From Saccharomonospora xinjiangensis XJ-54 (GTDB lineage: Bacteria; Actinomycetota; Actinomycetes; Mycobacteriales; Pseudonocardiaceae), in contig NZ_JH636049.1 in assembly GCF_000258175.1 (NCBI RefSeq), positions 2,953,482 through 3,017,481 of the forward strand: a stretch of 64,000 nucleotides of DNA, given 5' to 3'. The position numbers and the translations under genes are program-made. Below, in pieces: positions 37,850 to 45,597 of this stretch. The notes beneath the pieces are model-generated. The model worked only from the letters and a program-made list of their open reading frames with translations, was not told where the DNA came from and did no database searches. The stretch's first letter is position 1, and every line of letters starts with the position of its first letter.

Positions 37850-38863
37850 TCAAACGCGGTCGAGTTCGGAACCGTCGAGCCAGCCGAGCTGAGCCGCCCT
37901 GAACACGAGCTGGATGCGGCTGGACACGCCGGCCAGCGAGTACAGTTCGGCGATCATGCGTCGCACCGTGCGGGTGGACACGCCGAACCGGCGCGCGACG
38001 GCCTCGTCCTTGCTGCCATTGGCCACCATGATCAGCAACTGCTTCTGTGCCCTGCTCAAGGGTGCAGGTCCATCGCCGGGCTCCTCGCCGCCGAGCGAGG
38101 TGGCCGAGGCCCAGTAGTGCTCGAAGAGGTCGGTGGCGGCGGCCACCGCGCCGGGCGTGCGCACGAGGATGCTGCCCCGCGTGTGGTCGTCGGGATCGAC
38201 GGCGGAGACGACGTACTCGCCATCGACCACGAGCGTCCAGACCGGCAGCGCGGGCGCGGTCTTGATCTCGACACCGGCCGCGCGCATGCGGTGAGCGCCC
38301 GCCACCAGCGGCGTGAGGTAGTTGATGCTGTCGAGCATGATCACGCGAAGGTGCACGCCACGTTCGGCGAGGCTCACGGCGAACTCCACGATCGGCGTGT
38401 AGTCGGTGGGGTCGGTGATACCCGGCGACGGTCCTGCCGCCGCCAGCGCGTCCAGTCTGCGCGCGGCGGTGGCGGTGATGTGTTCGAGGCAGCGCAGGGC
38501 CGCTGCGGTGCCGTCGTTCTGCTGCACGTCCGATGTGGCCGACGCCGCGCCCCTGACGGCGTGCGCGGCCAGCTCCTCGGCCGCCGCCGCAGCCAGGTGC
38601 AGGCGTTGCTCCTCGGCCCGCAGAGCCTTTCGAGCGCCCGCCAGCAGAGGGGGAAAGGCGATGGCCGGATGCACGGGCCGCACCTTGCCGGCCGGAAGTC
38701 GTTCGACGAGGCCGAGTTCGCCCAGCGTCGTCAACGCGGCCGTGACGATGGTCTGCGAAAGCCCGAGGTTCTCGACGAGCAGTGAGGGGTCGCTCTCCGG
38801 CCTTTCGAGCAGCAGGCGATAGATCCGTTCGGCCTGCTCGTCAAGGCCAAGGCAGTCCAGCAT
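37850..38863 (-). CDS. TrmB-like sensor with C-terminal LuxR-type helix-turn-helix
   Basis: A 337-residue regulator. The N-terminus is a TrmB-type winged helix (LGLDEQAERIYRLLLERPESDPSLLVENLGLSQTIVTAALTTLGELGLVERL, about 5-57). A central domain (about 140-250) resembles the phospholipase-D-like sensor fold of TrmB-family proteins, and the C-terminus has a LuxR/FixJ-type helix-turn-helix (LSRAQKQLLIMVANGSKDEAVARRFGVSTRTVRRMIAELYSLAGVSSRIQLVFRA, about 268-322). Such two-HTH proteins are common in Streptomyces-type genomes. It lies upstream of and in the same direction as the small helical protein/DUF1023 pair, 154 bp away, so control of that pair is possible. The ligand is unknown. Confidence 0.85.
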   Translation of the reverse strand: MLDCLGLDEQAERIYRLLLERPESDPSLLVENLGLSQTIVTAALTTLGELGLVERLPAGKVRPVHPAIAFPPLLAGARKALRAEEQRLHLAAAAAEELAAHAVRGAASATSDVQQNDGTAAALRCLEHITATAARRLDALAAAGPSPGITDPTDYTPIVEFAVSLAERGVHLRVIMLDSINYLTPLVAGAHRMRAAGVEIKTAPALPVWTLVVDGEYVVSAVDPDDHTRGSILVRTPGAVAAATDLFEHYWASATSLGGEEPGDGPAPLSRAQKQLLIMVANGSKDEAVARRFGVSTRTVRRMIAELYSLAGVSSRIQLVFRAAQLGWLDGSELDRV

Positions 38864-38962
38864 CCGGCCCCCTGTGTCGGTGTTCGCCGTGACGACGTGG
38901 CGATCACCGTACCGTCATCGACGGCTCACCGGGGGATGCTTTCCGGCCGCCTTCGGGTGCCG

Positions 38963-40753
38963 TCAGCGCGAACCCGACAGCACCTCCCTCGCCTTGGTCT
39001 TCGCGCCCTGCACCAGCACGTGCCAGGCGTTGGGATCGCCCTTGAGCAGGGCCTCCGTGACGGACTTGACCTGATCGAACGTGGCGTGCGGCGGGATCGG
39101 CGGCAGTTCGGGATCACAGTGGACATCGAGCACGGCAGGCCGGTCGGCGGCCAGCGCCGTGTCCCAGGCCGCGCCGAGGTCACCGGGGTCGTCCACAGTG
39201 ATGCCCACGAGGCCCATCAGCTCGGCGAACTTGGCGTAGGGGACGTCGGGAAGGCTCTGGGACTCCTCGAACTTCGGCGCGCCGCCCATCGCCCGCAGCT
39301 CCCACGTGACCTGGTTGAGGTCGTGGTTGTTGAACACGCACACCACCAGCCGCTGGTCCTGCCACAGCTTCCGGTATCGGGCGATGGTGACGAGTTCGGC
39401 CATGCCGTTCATCTGCATCGCGCCGTCGCCGACCAGCGCGATCACCGGACGATCGGGATGCGCGAATTTCGCGCCGATCGCATAGGGCACACCGGCGCCC
39501 ATCGTGGCGAGCGTGCCCGAAAGCGAGCCCCGCATCCGCCCCCGCATCATCAAGTTACGGGCGTACCAGTTCGTCGAGGACCCGGAGTCCGCCGTGACGA
39601 TCGCGTCGTGCGGGGCGCGGTGCGACAACTCGTGCACCACCCGCATCGGGTTGACCGGGTCGGCTTCGAGCATGGCCTGGCCGTGCAGCGTGGTCCACCA
39701 GTCGGCGACGTTGCGCTCGAGTGTGTCCCTCCACGACCTGTCGGTCTTGCGTTCCAGCAGGGGAAGCAGCGACCGCAGTGTGGCCTTCGCCTCGCCGACC
39801 AGGTTCACCTCGGTCGGATAGCGCATGCCGATCAGGCCGCCGTCGATGTCGATCTGCACGGCCCTCGCCTGGCCGAACTCGGGCAGGAACTGCGAGTACG
39901 GGAAGTTCGAGCCGACGATCAGCAGCGTGTCGCAGTCGCGCATCAGCTCGTAACTGGGCCGGGTTCCGAGCAGGCCGATGGCACCCGTGACGTAGGGGAG
40001 GTCGTCCGGTAAGACGTCCTTGCCGAGCAGCGCCTTGGCGACCCCGGCCCCGAGCACGTCGGCGGTGCGCATCAGCTCCTCGGCCGCGTTGCGGGCGCCC
40101 TGCCCTGCGAGGATCGCCACCCGCTCGCCCGCGTTCAGCACCTCGGCCGCGTGCGCGATCTCGTCCTCCGGCGGGATCACCACGGCTCTCGGCGTGCTCG
40201 GCGGGCTCGACGGCACCTGCTTGAATTCGTGCCGGGGCGGCGTGTACTCCTGCTCCTGAAGGTCGGCCGGGACGATCAGCGCCGTCGGGGCCTTCCTCGA
40301 CAGAGCCGTACGGAAGGCGCGGTCCAGAGCGTTGGGCAACTGCTCGGCGACGTTGACCTCGACCAGGTACTCCGACGCGACGTCCTTCAGCAGCGCCTGG
40401 AGGTCGATCTCCTGCTGGTAGCTGCCACCCATCGCGCTGCGGGCGGTCTGGCCCACCACGGCGACGACGGGGACGTGGTCGAGTTTCGCGTCGTAGAGAC
40501 CGTTCAGCAGGTGGATGGCTCCCGGGCCCGAGGTGGCGAGGCAGACACCGGCCTCGCCGCTGAACTTCGCGTAACCCACGGCCTCGAACGCTGACATCTC
40601 CTCGTGCCGCGACTGCACGAACCTCGGCTGGTTGTCCGCCTTCCCGAACGCGGCGACGATGCCGTTGATGCCGTCGCCGGGATAGCCGAAGACCTGTCGA
40701 ACACCCCAGTCCCGCAGTCGCCGGAGCAGGTAGTCGCCGACCGTCTGGGCCAT
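38963..40753 (-). CDS. Thiamine-diphosphate enzyme, pyruvate oxidase/acetolactate synthase-like
   Basis: A 596-residue three-domain ThDP enzyme. VFGYPGDGINGIVAAFGK and the activating Glu in SRHEEMSAFEAVGYAK (about 49-64) are the PYR domain, VAILAGQGARNAAEEL the central domain, and GDGAMQMNGMAELVTIARY...VFNNHDLNQVTWE the ThDP/Mg-binding GDG-NN motif of the PP domain. It is closest in style to PoxB-like pyruvate oxidases/decarboxylating enzymes of actinobacteria. ATG at 40753 has GGAGGG with 4-nt spacing. Its upstream region contains a 21-bp repeat element, so its promoter must lie inside or beside that element. Confidence 0.88.
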   Translation of the reverse strand: MAQTVGDYLLRRLRDWGVRQVFGYPGDGINGIVAAFGKADNQPRFVQSRHEEMSAFEAVGYAKFSGEAGVCLATSGPGAIHLLNGLYDAKLDHVPVVAVVGQTARSAMGGSYQQEIDLQALLKDVASEYLVEVNVAEQLPNALDRAFRTALSRKAPTALIVPADLQEQEYTPPRHEFKQVPSSPPSTPRAVVIPPEDEIAHAAEVLNAGERVAILAGQGARNAAEELMRTADVLGAGVAKALLGKDVLPDDLPYVTGAIGLLGTRPSYELMRDCDTLLIVGSNFPYSQFLPEFGQARAVQIDIDGGLIGMRYPTEVNLVGEAKATLRSLLPLLERKTDRSWRDTLERNVADWWTTLHGQAMLEADPVNPMRVVHELSHRAPHDAIVTADSGSSTNWYARNLMMRGRMRGSLSGTLATMGAGVPYAIGAKFAHPDRPVIALVGDGAMQMNGMAELVTIARYRKLWQDQRLVVCVFNNHDLNQVTWELRAMGGAPKFEESQSLPDVPYAKFAELMGLVGITVDDPGDLGAAWDTALAADRPAVLDVHCDPELPPIPPHATFDQVKSVTEALLKGDPNAWHVLVQGAKTKAREVLSGSR

Positions 40754-40824
40754 CTGTCCCTCCTCGCGCAGAAGCTGCTGAAGCGCCAATCTGCGAGTCG
40801 GCTACCCGAAAGGGTGCCTCTCAA

Positions 40825-41000
40825 CCGTGTCCGCACTTCCCGCACGCGTGTCCGCACTTCCCGCACGGGTGTCCGCACTTCCCGCACGGGTGCCTGCACT
40901 TTCCGCACGTGTCCGCAGTTCTCGTACGCGTGTTTGCAGCGCAGGGTGCAGACACCCGTACACAGGCTGAGGACACGGCTGGACACGGCTGGACACGGCG
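40825..41000. repeat. Intergenic inverted-arm 21-bp repeat element, copy 4
   Basis: Left-arm units start at 40827, 40848, 40869, 40890 (19 bp), 40909 and 40930; the first three are near identical (GTGTCCGCACTTCCCGCAC plus 2 bases). The right arm is short, with one unit at 40951 followed by three copies of GGACACGGC(T/G) at about 40971-41000. It lies between divergent start codons (40753 and 41044), unlike the other copies. The 290-bp gene-free stretch here holds only this element and short flanks. Confidence 0.88.
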
Positions 41001-41043
41001 GTGTGGGTACTCGAACTCACGGTGTGGGAAGGGGACACGCGTG

Positions 41044-41796
41044 ATGACGGTGTGGCTGGAAGCGGGACTGTGGGGTCTGCTCGCGGGCTCGGCGCTGCTG
41101 CTCGGGGCCGCGGCGGGCTGGTGGTTCGCGATTCCGCCCGCCGTGGTGGCCGGTGTGATGGCCTTCGGCGCGGGTGTGCTGGTGTCGGCGCTGGCTTTCG
41201 AGCTGGTGGACGAGGCCGAGCGCACCGGAGGGCTGCTCGCGACGTCGTTGGGATTCCTGGTGGGCGCGTGCGCGTACGTGGTGGCGAACGAGCTGCTGTC
41301 CCGGCGCGGCGCCCGCCACCGCAAACGGTCGGGCCCGCACCAGCCCTCCGAGCACGAGGCCAAGGGAAGCGGGGCGGCCATCGCCATCGGCGCGCTGCTC
41401 GACGGAATTCCCGAGTCGGTTGTGCTGGGACTGTCGGTTCTCGGTGGAGGTGGGGTCGGTGTCACCGTGCTCGCCGCCGTGTTCATCTCCAACATCCCCG
41501 AGGGACTGTCGAGTGCCGCTGGCATGAAGCGGGCGGGGCGGAGCGCGGGCTATGTTTTCGGCGTGTGGGCGGGAATCGCGCTCGCGTGCGGCGGGGCCGC
41601 GCTGCTGGGAAGTCTCCTCCTCGACGGAGCGCCTGCCGCCACGATCGCCGTGATCACGGCTGTCGCCGCAGGCGGCATCCTCGCCATGGTGGCCGACACG
41701 ATGATCCCTGAGGCGTTCCAGCGAACGCATGTCCTCACCGGACTGATCACCACGGTCGGGTTCCTGACCGCGTTCACCGTCCAACGCTGGGGCTGA
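41044..41796 (+). CDS. ZIP-family metal cation transporter
   Basis: A 250-residue membrane protein with about eight helices. The ZIP signatures are AFGAGVLVSALAFELVDEAERTGG (about 41-64), AIGALLDGIPESVVLGLSVLGGGGVG (about 115-140, the LDGIPE metal site) and VFISNIPEGLSSAAGMKRAGRS (about 147-168). A His/Lys-rich cytoplasmic loop (RRGARHRKRSGPHQPSEHEAKG) precedes the LDGIPE helix. ZIP proteins import zinc, iron or related cations; some members of this bacterial branch are annotated only as ZIP-like. ATG at 41044 is directly preceded by an in-frame GTG. Its last 23 bp overlap the convergent endonuclease V gene. Confidence 0.88.
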   Translation: MTVWLEAGLWGLLAGSALLLGAAAGWWFAIPPAVVAGVMAFGAGVLVSALAFELVDEAERTGGLLATSLGFLVGACAYVVANELLSRRGARHRKRSGPHQPSEHEAKGSGAAIAIGALLDGIPESVVLGLSVLGGGGVGVTVLAAVFISNIPEGLSSAAGMKRAGRSAGYVFGVWAGIALACGGAALLGSLLLDGAPAATIAVITAVAAGGILAMVADTMIPEAFQRTHVLTGLITTVGFLTAFTVQRWG

Positions 41797-42487
41797 TGCG
41801 CCCTGCCAGCACTTCGCGGGAGAGGTGGTCGGCGCGGCGCGTCGTCTCGGGCAGCCGGGCGTGCCGACTGAGCGTGATCGTGTGGGCGCGTGCCGTGTCG
41901 AGGCTGATCCGGTGGCCTACCGAGACGAACACCGGCTTCACGCCGTCGCGAGTGCGCACGACGGCGCCGATGTTCTCACCGTTGCCCCAGCCCTCGTCGC
42001 CCACGGTGAGCGGTGACCACGCCCCCCGCCTCGACGCAGGCGGAACGAACTCGCCGACGAACACGGTCTTCGCGACCCCGAACGTCGGGACATCGGCAAG
42101 CAACCCGAGGTGACAGGCGAGCCCGAAGCGGCGAGGGTGGGCGAGGCCGTGCCCGTCGCACACGATCAGATCCGGCGTGGTCGCAAGCTCTCGCAGGGCC
42201 TCCACCAGCGCGGGAAGTTCCCGGAAGGCGAAAAGGCCGGGCTCGTAAGGGAACTCCGCCGTCGCGATCACGGTGGACGTCTCGACCACCTCAAGAGAGG
42301 CGTAGTCGAGCACGACCGCCGCCGCGGCGAGGCGGTCGCCGTCCCTTTCGTAGGCGACGTCAACACCGGCGACCGTTCGCACGGCGTGCTCAGCATCGTC
42401 AACGGTCCTTATCCTGCCCCGCAAACGACGCTGCGTCTCGATGGCCTCGGGTATCGTCTTCGGCCACGGCTGGAGCCGGATTTCCAC
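41774..42487 (-). CDS. nfi: Endonuclease V (deoxyinosine 3'-endonuclease)
   Basis: A 237-residue nuclease that nicks DNA next to deaminated adenine (hypoxanthine). The family motifs are GVDVAYERDGDRLAAAAVVLDY (catalytic Asp), FPYEPGLFAFRELPALVEAL, LIVCDGHGLAHPRRFGLACHLG (second metal Asp) and GVAKTVFVGEF. I chose GTG at 42487 because GGGGGAAGG lies directly upstream; GTG at 42514 would add 9 residues. The 3' end overlaps the ZIP gene by 23 bp, tail to tail. The 270-bp gap to the conservon contains no supported gene. Confidence 0.93.
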   Translation of the reverse strand: MEIRLQPWPKTIPEAIETQRRLRGRIRTVDDAEHAVRTVAGVDVAYERDGDRLAAAAVVLDYASLEVVETSTVIATAEFPYEPGLFAFRELPALVEALRELATTPDLIVCDGHGLAHPRRFGLACHLGLLADVPTFGVAKTVFVGEFVPPASRRGAWSPLTVGDEGWGNGENIGAVVRTRDGVKPVFVSVGHRISLDTARAHTITLSRHARLPETTRRADHLSREVLAGRISPSVGR

Positions 42488-42761
42488 GTGCCTTCCCCCG
42501 TTTCCTTTCGGCACGAAAGCCTTGTGCCGTCCATTCTCGACAGCATGGGCACAGCGCGGAAGACGCGGGTGTGCCCTTCGCGGACTGTACGGGGGTCAGA
42601 AAGATCGACTACGCTGAGCGGAGCAGTAAGAACTAGGCCATTCGTGCCGTCGGCTTTTTCTGGGGATCGCATGGAGGTGCACTGGAATTCACGGTTTCCG
42701 GCGCGCCGATGACGCGGTGTGCCGACATGTTCCGGCAAGCCCGACCGATCTCTGGGTGATC

Positions 42762-44261
42762 ATGGAATCCTCCCCGACCTCCCCGCGTGGGCCGCATCCG
42801 CTCGCCTGGGTGTGTGGCGCACTCGCCACCGCCTACGTGGTCGTGACCTCGATTGTCCTCGCCACCGGCGACACCGGTCAGGTGTGGTGGCTGGCACCCG
42901 GCGTCGCGGCGCTGGCCGCTCTGGCCGCCTGTGTCGCGCTGACCGTACGGTCGGCAAGAGCCGCAGCGGCTTCCCACGCCGCTCTCGCGAGGGAGTACGC
43001 CGCGAACCGCGAGGTGCACGAAGCCTTCGTGCGCTACATGGAATCGCTCACCGACGAAACACTGCTGCCGCCGCTTCCCGACGGCCCCACGCACCCCGAG
43101 GCAGCGCACGAGTTCGAGCGAATGAGGGCACTCGTCGTGAACGCCAGGGACATCTACCTGGCACAACGCAGCGCCGTCCACACCGCTGTCGTCTCGCTGG
43201 CTCGCAAGGTGCAGACCTCCTCGCACCGCATACAGGAGGAGGCCGGTCGCATGGTCAACCGGCATCCGAACGATCCGGACGTGCTGGAGACGAGCATGCG
43301 CGTTGATCACGCCGCCGCTCAGCAGGCCAGGTACGCGCAGTCGCTCGCCGCGCTCTGCGGTGAACGCCCTGGCCAGCAGTGGAACGAGGCGCTGCCGCTT
43401 TCGGACGTCGTGCGCGGTGCGGCCGGCCGCATCACCTCCTACCAGCGGGTGGAGGCGTCGGGGGACCCCGCGATCGCCGTCACGGCGAGGGTGGCGGAGC
43501 CGCTCATCCACATCGTCGCGGAGCTGCTGGCCAACGCGGCGCAGTCGTCGCCGCCCACCACTAACGTGCTCGTGACACTGCGGCACGTCCAACGCGGCGC
43601 CGTGATCGAGATCGATGATTGCGGTGTCGGCATGGACGACAGGAGGCTCGAACAGGCGAGGGCCATCGCCTCGGGCGAGAAGGATGTCGATCTCTTCACA
43701 CTCGGCGAGGTACCGCAGACGGGGTTGCCTTCAGTCGGCACCTACGCGCGGCGTTACGGCTTCCGTGTCGATCTCGGCGAGTCCGTGTACGGCGGGGTGC
43801 GCGCCATCGTCATGGTGCCTTCGGAGCTGACCGAGCCGCTGCCGTCGGGACACCCCGCGATGAGCGGGCAGCTCGCGCTCTCCCGGCAGCACAACACGGC
43901 CGACAACCTCAGACCCGTACAGGTGGCGAAGCCGGAGCCCTCGCCGCGATCCCAGCAGTTGCCGCTGCCCGGCCCCGCCGTCTCGGGCGAACCGGGAGGT
44001 GCGGCCCGCTCCGCCGACGAGTCGCCCGTGCTGCCGCGCCGCAAATCCCGCCGAGGTGAGGCCAAGGCCGCGGCAGGGAACAGCACCGAGATCACCATGG
44101 ACCTGCCCGTCGTTCCCGCGAAGCCTGCCGACCCGAGGCAGGCGGCGGAACAGGCGGGGCAGTGGATGAGCGCCTTCCTCAGTTCGGACCCCGCCGCGAC
44201 CAACCGCATCGCCGCGACACCGAACCCGCCTTCCGACCCTGAAGACACTTCGGAGGAGTAA
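42762..44261 (+). CDS. cvnA: Conservon sensor-kinase-like protein CvnA
   Basis: About 499 residues. Two N-terminal membrane helices (ACGALATAYVVVTSIVLATG-like region and WWLAPGVAALAALAACVALTV) precede a helical domain with RSAVHTAVVSLARKVQTSSHRIQEEAGRMVNRH, then a GHKL ATP-binding domain with the N-box IHIVAELLANAAQSSPP and the G-box IEIDDCGVGMDD, then GLPSVGTYARRYGFRVDL. A Pro/Ser/Arg-rich tail of about 120 residues follows. Conservon CvnA proteins form a membrane complex with CvnB-D resembling a eukaryotic G-protein system. ATG at 42762 is preferred over GTG at 42717, neither with a clear ribosome site. Overlaps cvnB (TAATG). Confidence 0.9.
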   Translation: MESSPTSPRGPHPLAWVCGALATAYVVVTSIVLATGDTGQVWWLAPGVAALAALAACVALTVRSARAAAASHAALAREYAANREVHEAFVRYMESLTDETLLPPLPDGPTHPEAAHEFERMRALVVNARDIYLAQRSAVHTAVVSLARKVQTSSHRIQEEAGRMVNRHPNDPDVLETSMRVDHAAAQQARYAQSLAALCGERPGQQWNEALPLSDVVRGAAGRITSYQRVEASGDPAIAVTARVAEPLIHIVAELLANAAQSSPPTTNVLVTLRHVQRGAVIEIDDCGVGMDDRRLEQARAIASGEKDVDLFTLGEVPQTGLPSVGTYARRYGFRVDLGESVYGGVRAIVMVPSELTEPLPSGHPAMSGQLALSRQHNTADNLRPVQVAKPEPSPRSQQLPLPGPAVSGEPGGAARSADESPVLPRRKSRRGEAKAAAGNSTEITMDLPVVPAKPADPRQAAEQAGQWMSAFLSSDPAATNRIAATPNPPSDPEDTSEE

Positions 44262-44656
44262 TGGTTGCCAATGCCGGTGACAACAGTTGGATGCTGGAGC
44301 AGATCAGGAGCGTGCGCGGAGTACGGCACGCGATCGTGCTCACCTCCGACGGCCTGCTCAAGGTGAAGACGAACCACACCGCCACCGACGTCGCCGACAA
44401 ACTCGCCGCGGCGTGCGCGGGTCTGACCTCCCTCGGAAGGGGCGTCGGCGACGAGTTCGGCTCCGGTGGTGACCCCAAGCAGGTGATGGTCGAGTTCGAC
44501 GGCGGGTTCCTGTTCGTGCGCGGCGCAGGCGACGGCTCGCGCCTCGCCGTGGTCACAGACCCCGTCATCGACCCTGGTCTGATCGCGCAGCAGATGCAGC
44601 TACAGGTGCTCCAGATCGGTGAGCGGACCCTCAGCACGCCGACCCGCAGCCGCTGA
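44261..44656 (+). CDS. cvnB: Conservon roadblock/LC7-domain protein CvnB
   Basis: A 131-residue roadblock/LC7 protein: NSWMLEQIRSVRGVRHAIVLTSDGLLKVKTNH, DKLAAACAGLTSLGRGVGDEFG and VMVEFDGGFLFVRGAGDGSRLAVVTD are the alpha-beta elements of the fold. In mycobacteria and myxobacteria (MglB) such proteins act with small GTPases, often as GTPase-activating partners; here the partner is CvnD (by family). The ATG shares bases with the cvnA stop (TAATG), so translation is coupled. Confidence 0.95.
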   Translation: MVANAGDNSWMLEQIRSVRGVRHAIVLTSDGLLKVKTNHTATDVADKLAAACAGLTSLGRGVGDEFGSGGDPKQVMVEFDGGFLFVRGAGDGSRLAVVTDPVIDPGLIAQQMQLQVLQIGERTLSTPTRSR

Positions 44657-44658
44657 CC

Positions 44659-45015
44659 ATGGACCGCCCCAGCGAGTACGAGGATCGGCCGATCCGGCCG
44701 TACGTGATCACGGGCGGGCGTGCCCACCCGTCGCGCAACACGCTGCGGCCGGAGACTCTGCTGGTCGCCAACCCCGAGTCGCAGCTGCCGATGTCGGCGA
44801 GCAGGGAGAAGCGCTCGCTGGTGGAGTTGTGCCGGGGTGTGCTGTCGGTCGCGGAGGCCGCGGCGCACCTTCGCCTTCCGGTGAGCGTCGTCGTCGTGCT
44901 CGCGTCGGATCTGATCGACACAGGGCATCTCGTGGTGCGTTCCAGCCCGCAGCGACTCGTCATCCCCGAAATCGAACTGCTGGAGAAAGTGCTGAATGGG
45001 CTCCGAAAGCTCTGA
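44659..45015 (+). CDS. cvnC: Conservon DUF742 protein CvnC
   Basis: A 118-residue DUF742 protein with the family start RPYVITGGRAHPSRNTLRPETLL, a winged-helix-like core KRSLVELCRGVLSVAEAAAHLRLPVSVVVVLASDLIDTGHLVV and the end LLEKVLNGLRKL. In conservons it links CvnB and CvnD in the membrane complex. It starts 2 bp after the cvnB stop and overlaps cvnD by 20 bp. Confidence 0.95.
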   Translation: MDRPSEYEDRPIRPYVITGGRAHPSRNTLRPETLLVANPESQLPMSASREKRSLVELCRGVLSVAEAAAHLRLPVSVVVVLASDLIDTGHLVVRSSPQRLVIPEIELLEKVLNGLRKL

Positions 45016-45595
45016 GCGTTATGTGTCCCCGACCGTCGCCGAGTCGGTCAAGATCCTGGTCGTCGGCGCGTTCGGCGTCGGCAAGACGACCTTGATCGGC
45101 TCGGTCAGCGAGATCGCCCCGCTGCGCACCGAGGAGACCATGACCGCCGCGAGCGTCGGCGTTGACTCACTCGCCGGGCTCCACGGCAAGCGGACGACGA
45201 CGGTGGCGATGGACTTCGGCCGCATCACCGTGAGCCCCGAGATCGTGCTTTACCTGTTCGGCACGCCGGGGCAGAAGCGTTTCTGGAGCCTCTGGGAGGG
45301 GCTGGCCGACGGGGCGGTCGGCGCGCTCGTCCTCGTGGACACCCGAAGGATCGAGGACAGTTTCGAGGTGTTCGACCAGCTGGAGTTGCACACCAGTGTG
45401 CCGTTCGCGGTGGCGGTCAACCAGTTCCCCGACTCGCCGACCTACGGTCCCGAGAAGCTTCGCGAGGCGCTGGACCTGCTGCCGGAGACGCCGATCGTGT
45501 ACTGCGACGCGCGCGACCGGCAGTCGTCGGTGCAGACACTGGTGAAACTCGTCGAGTACTCCCTCGCGGTGCGCAAGAACTCGGAGGTGGCCTGA
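44996..45595 (+). CDS. cvnD: Conservon small GTPase CvnD
   Basis: A 199-residue Ras-like ATP/GTP-binding protein. The P-loop is VGAFGVGKTTL (about 22-32), a switch-II-like region is LYLFGTPGQKRFWSLWEGL (about 84-102), and the base-recognition motif is VNQFPDSPTY rather than the usual NKxD. TMTAASVGVDSLAGL covers switch I. In S. coelicolor, CvnD9 binds and hydrolyses GTP and associates with CvnB and CvnC. The start codon lies inside the cvnC end. Confidence 0.95.
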   Translation: MGSESSERYVSPTVAESVKILVVGAFGVGKTTLIGSVSEIAPLRTEETMTAASVGVDSLAGLHGKRTTTVAMDFGRITVSPEIVLYLFGTPGQKRFWSLWEGLADGAVGALVLVDTRRIEDSFEVFDQLELHTSVPFAVAVNQFPDSPTYGPEKLREALDLLPETPIVYCDARDRQSSVQTLVKLVEYSLAVRKNSEVA

Positions 45596-45597
45596 CC

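Noticed and set aside
40825-41000. MITE or insertion sequence, because of terminal inverted repeats
   Set aside because: No transposase, no constant internal sequence and no clear target-site duplications. Copies differ in unit number and sequence more than a mobile element would.
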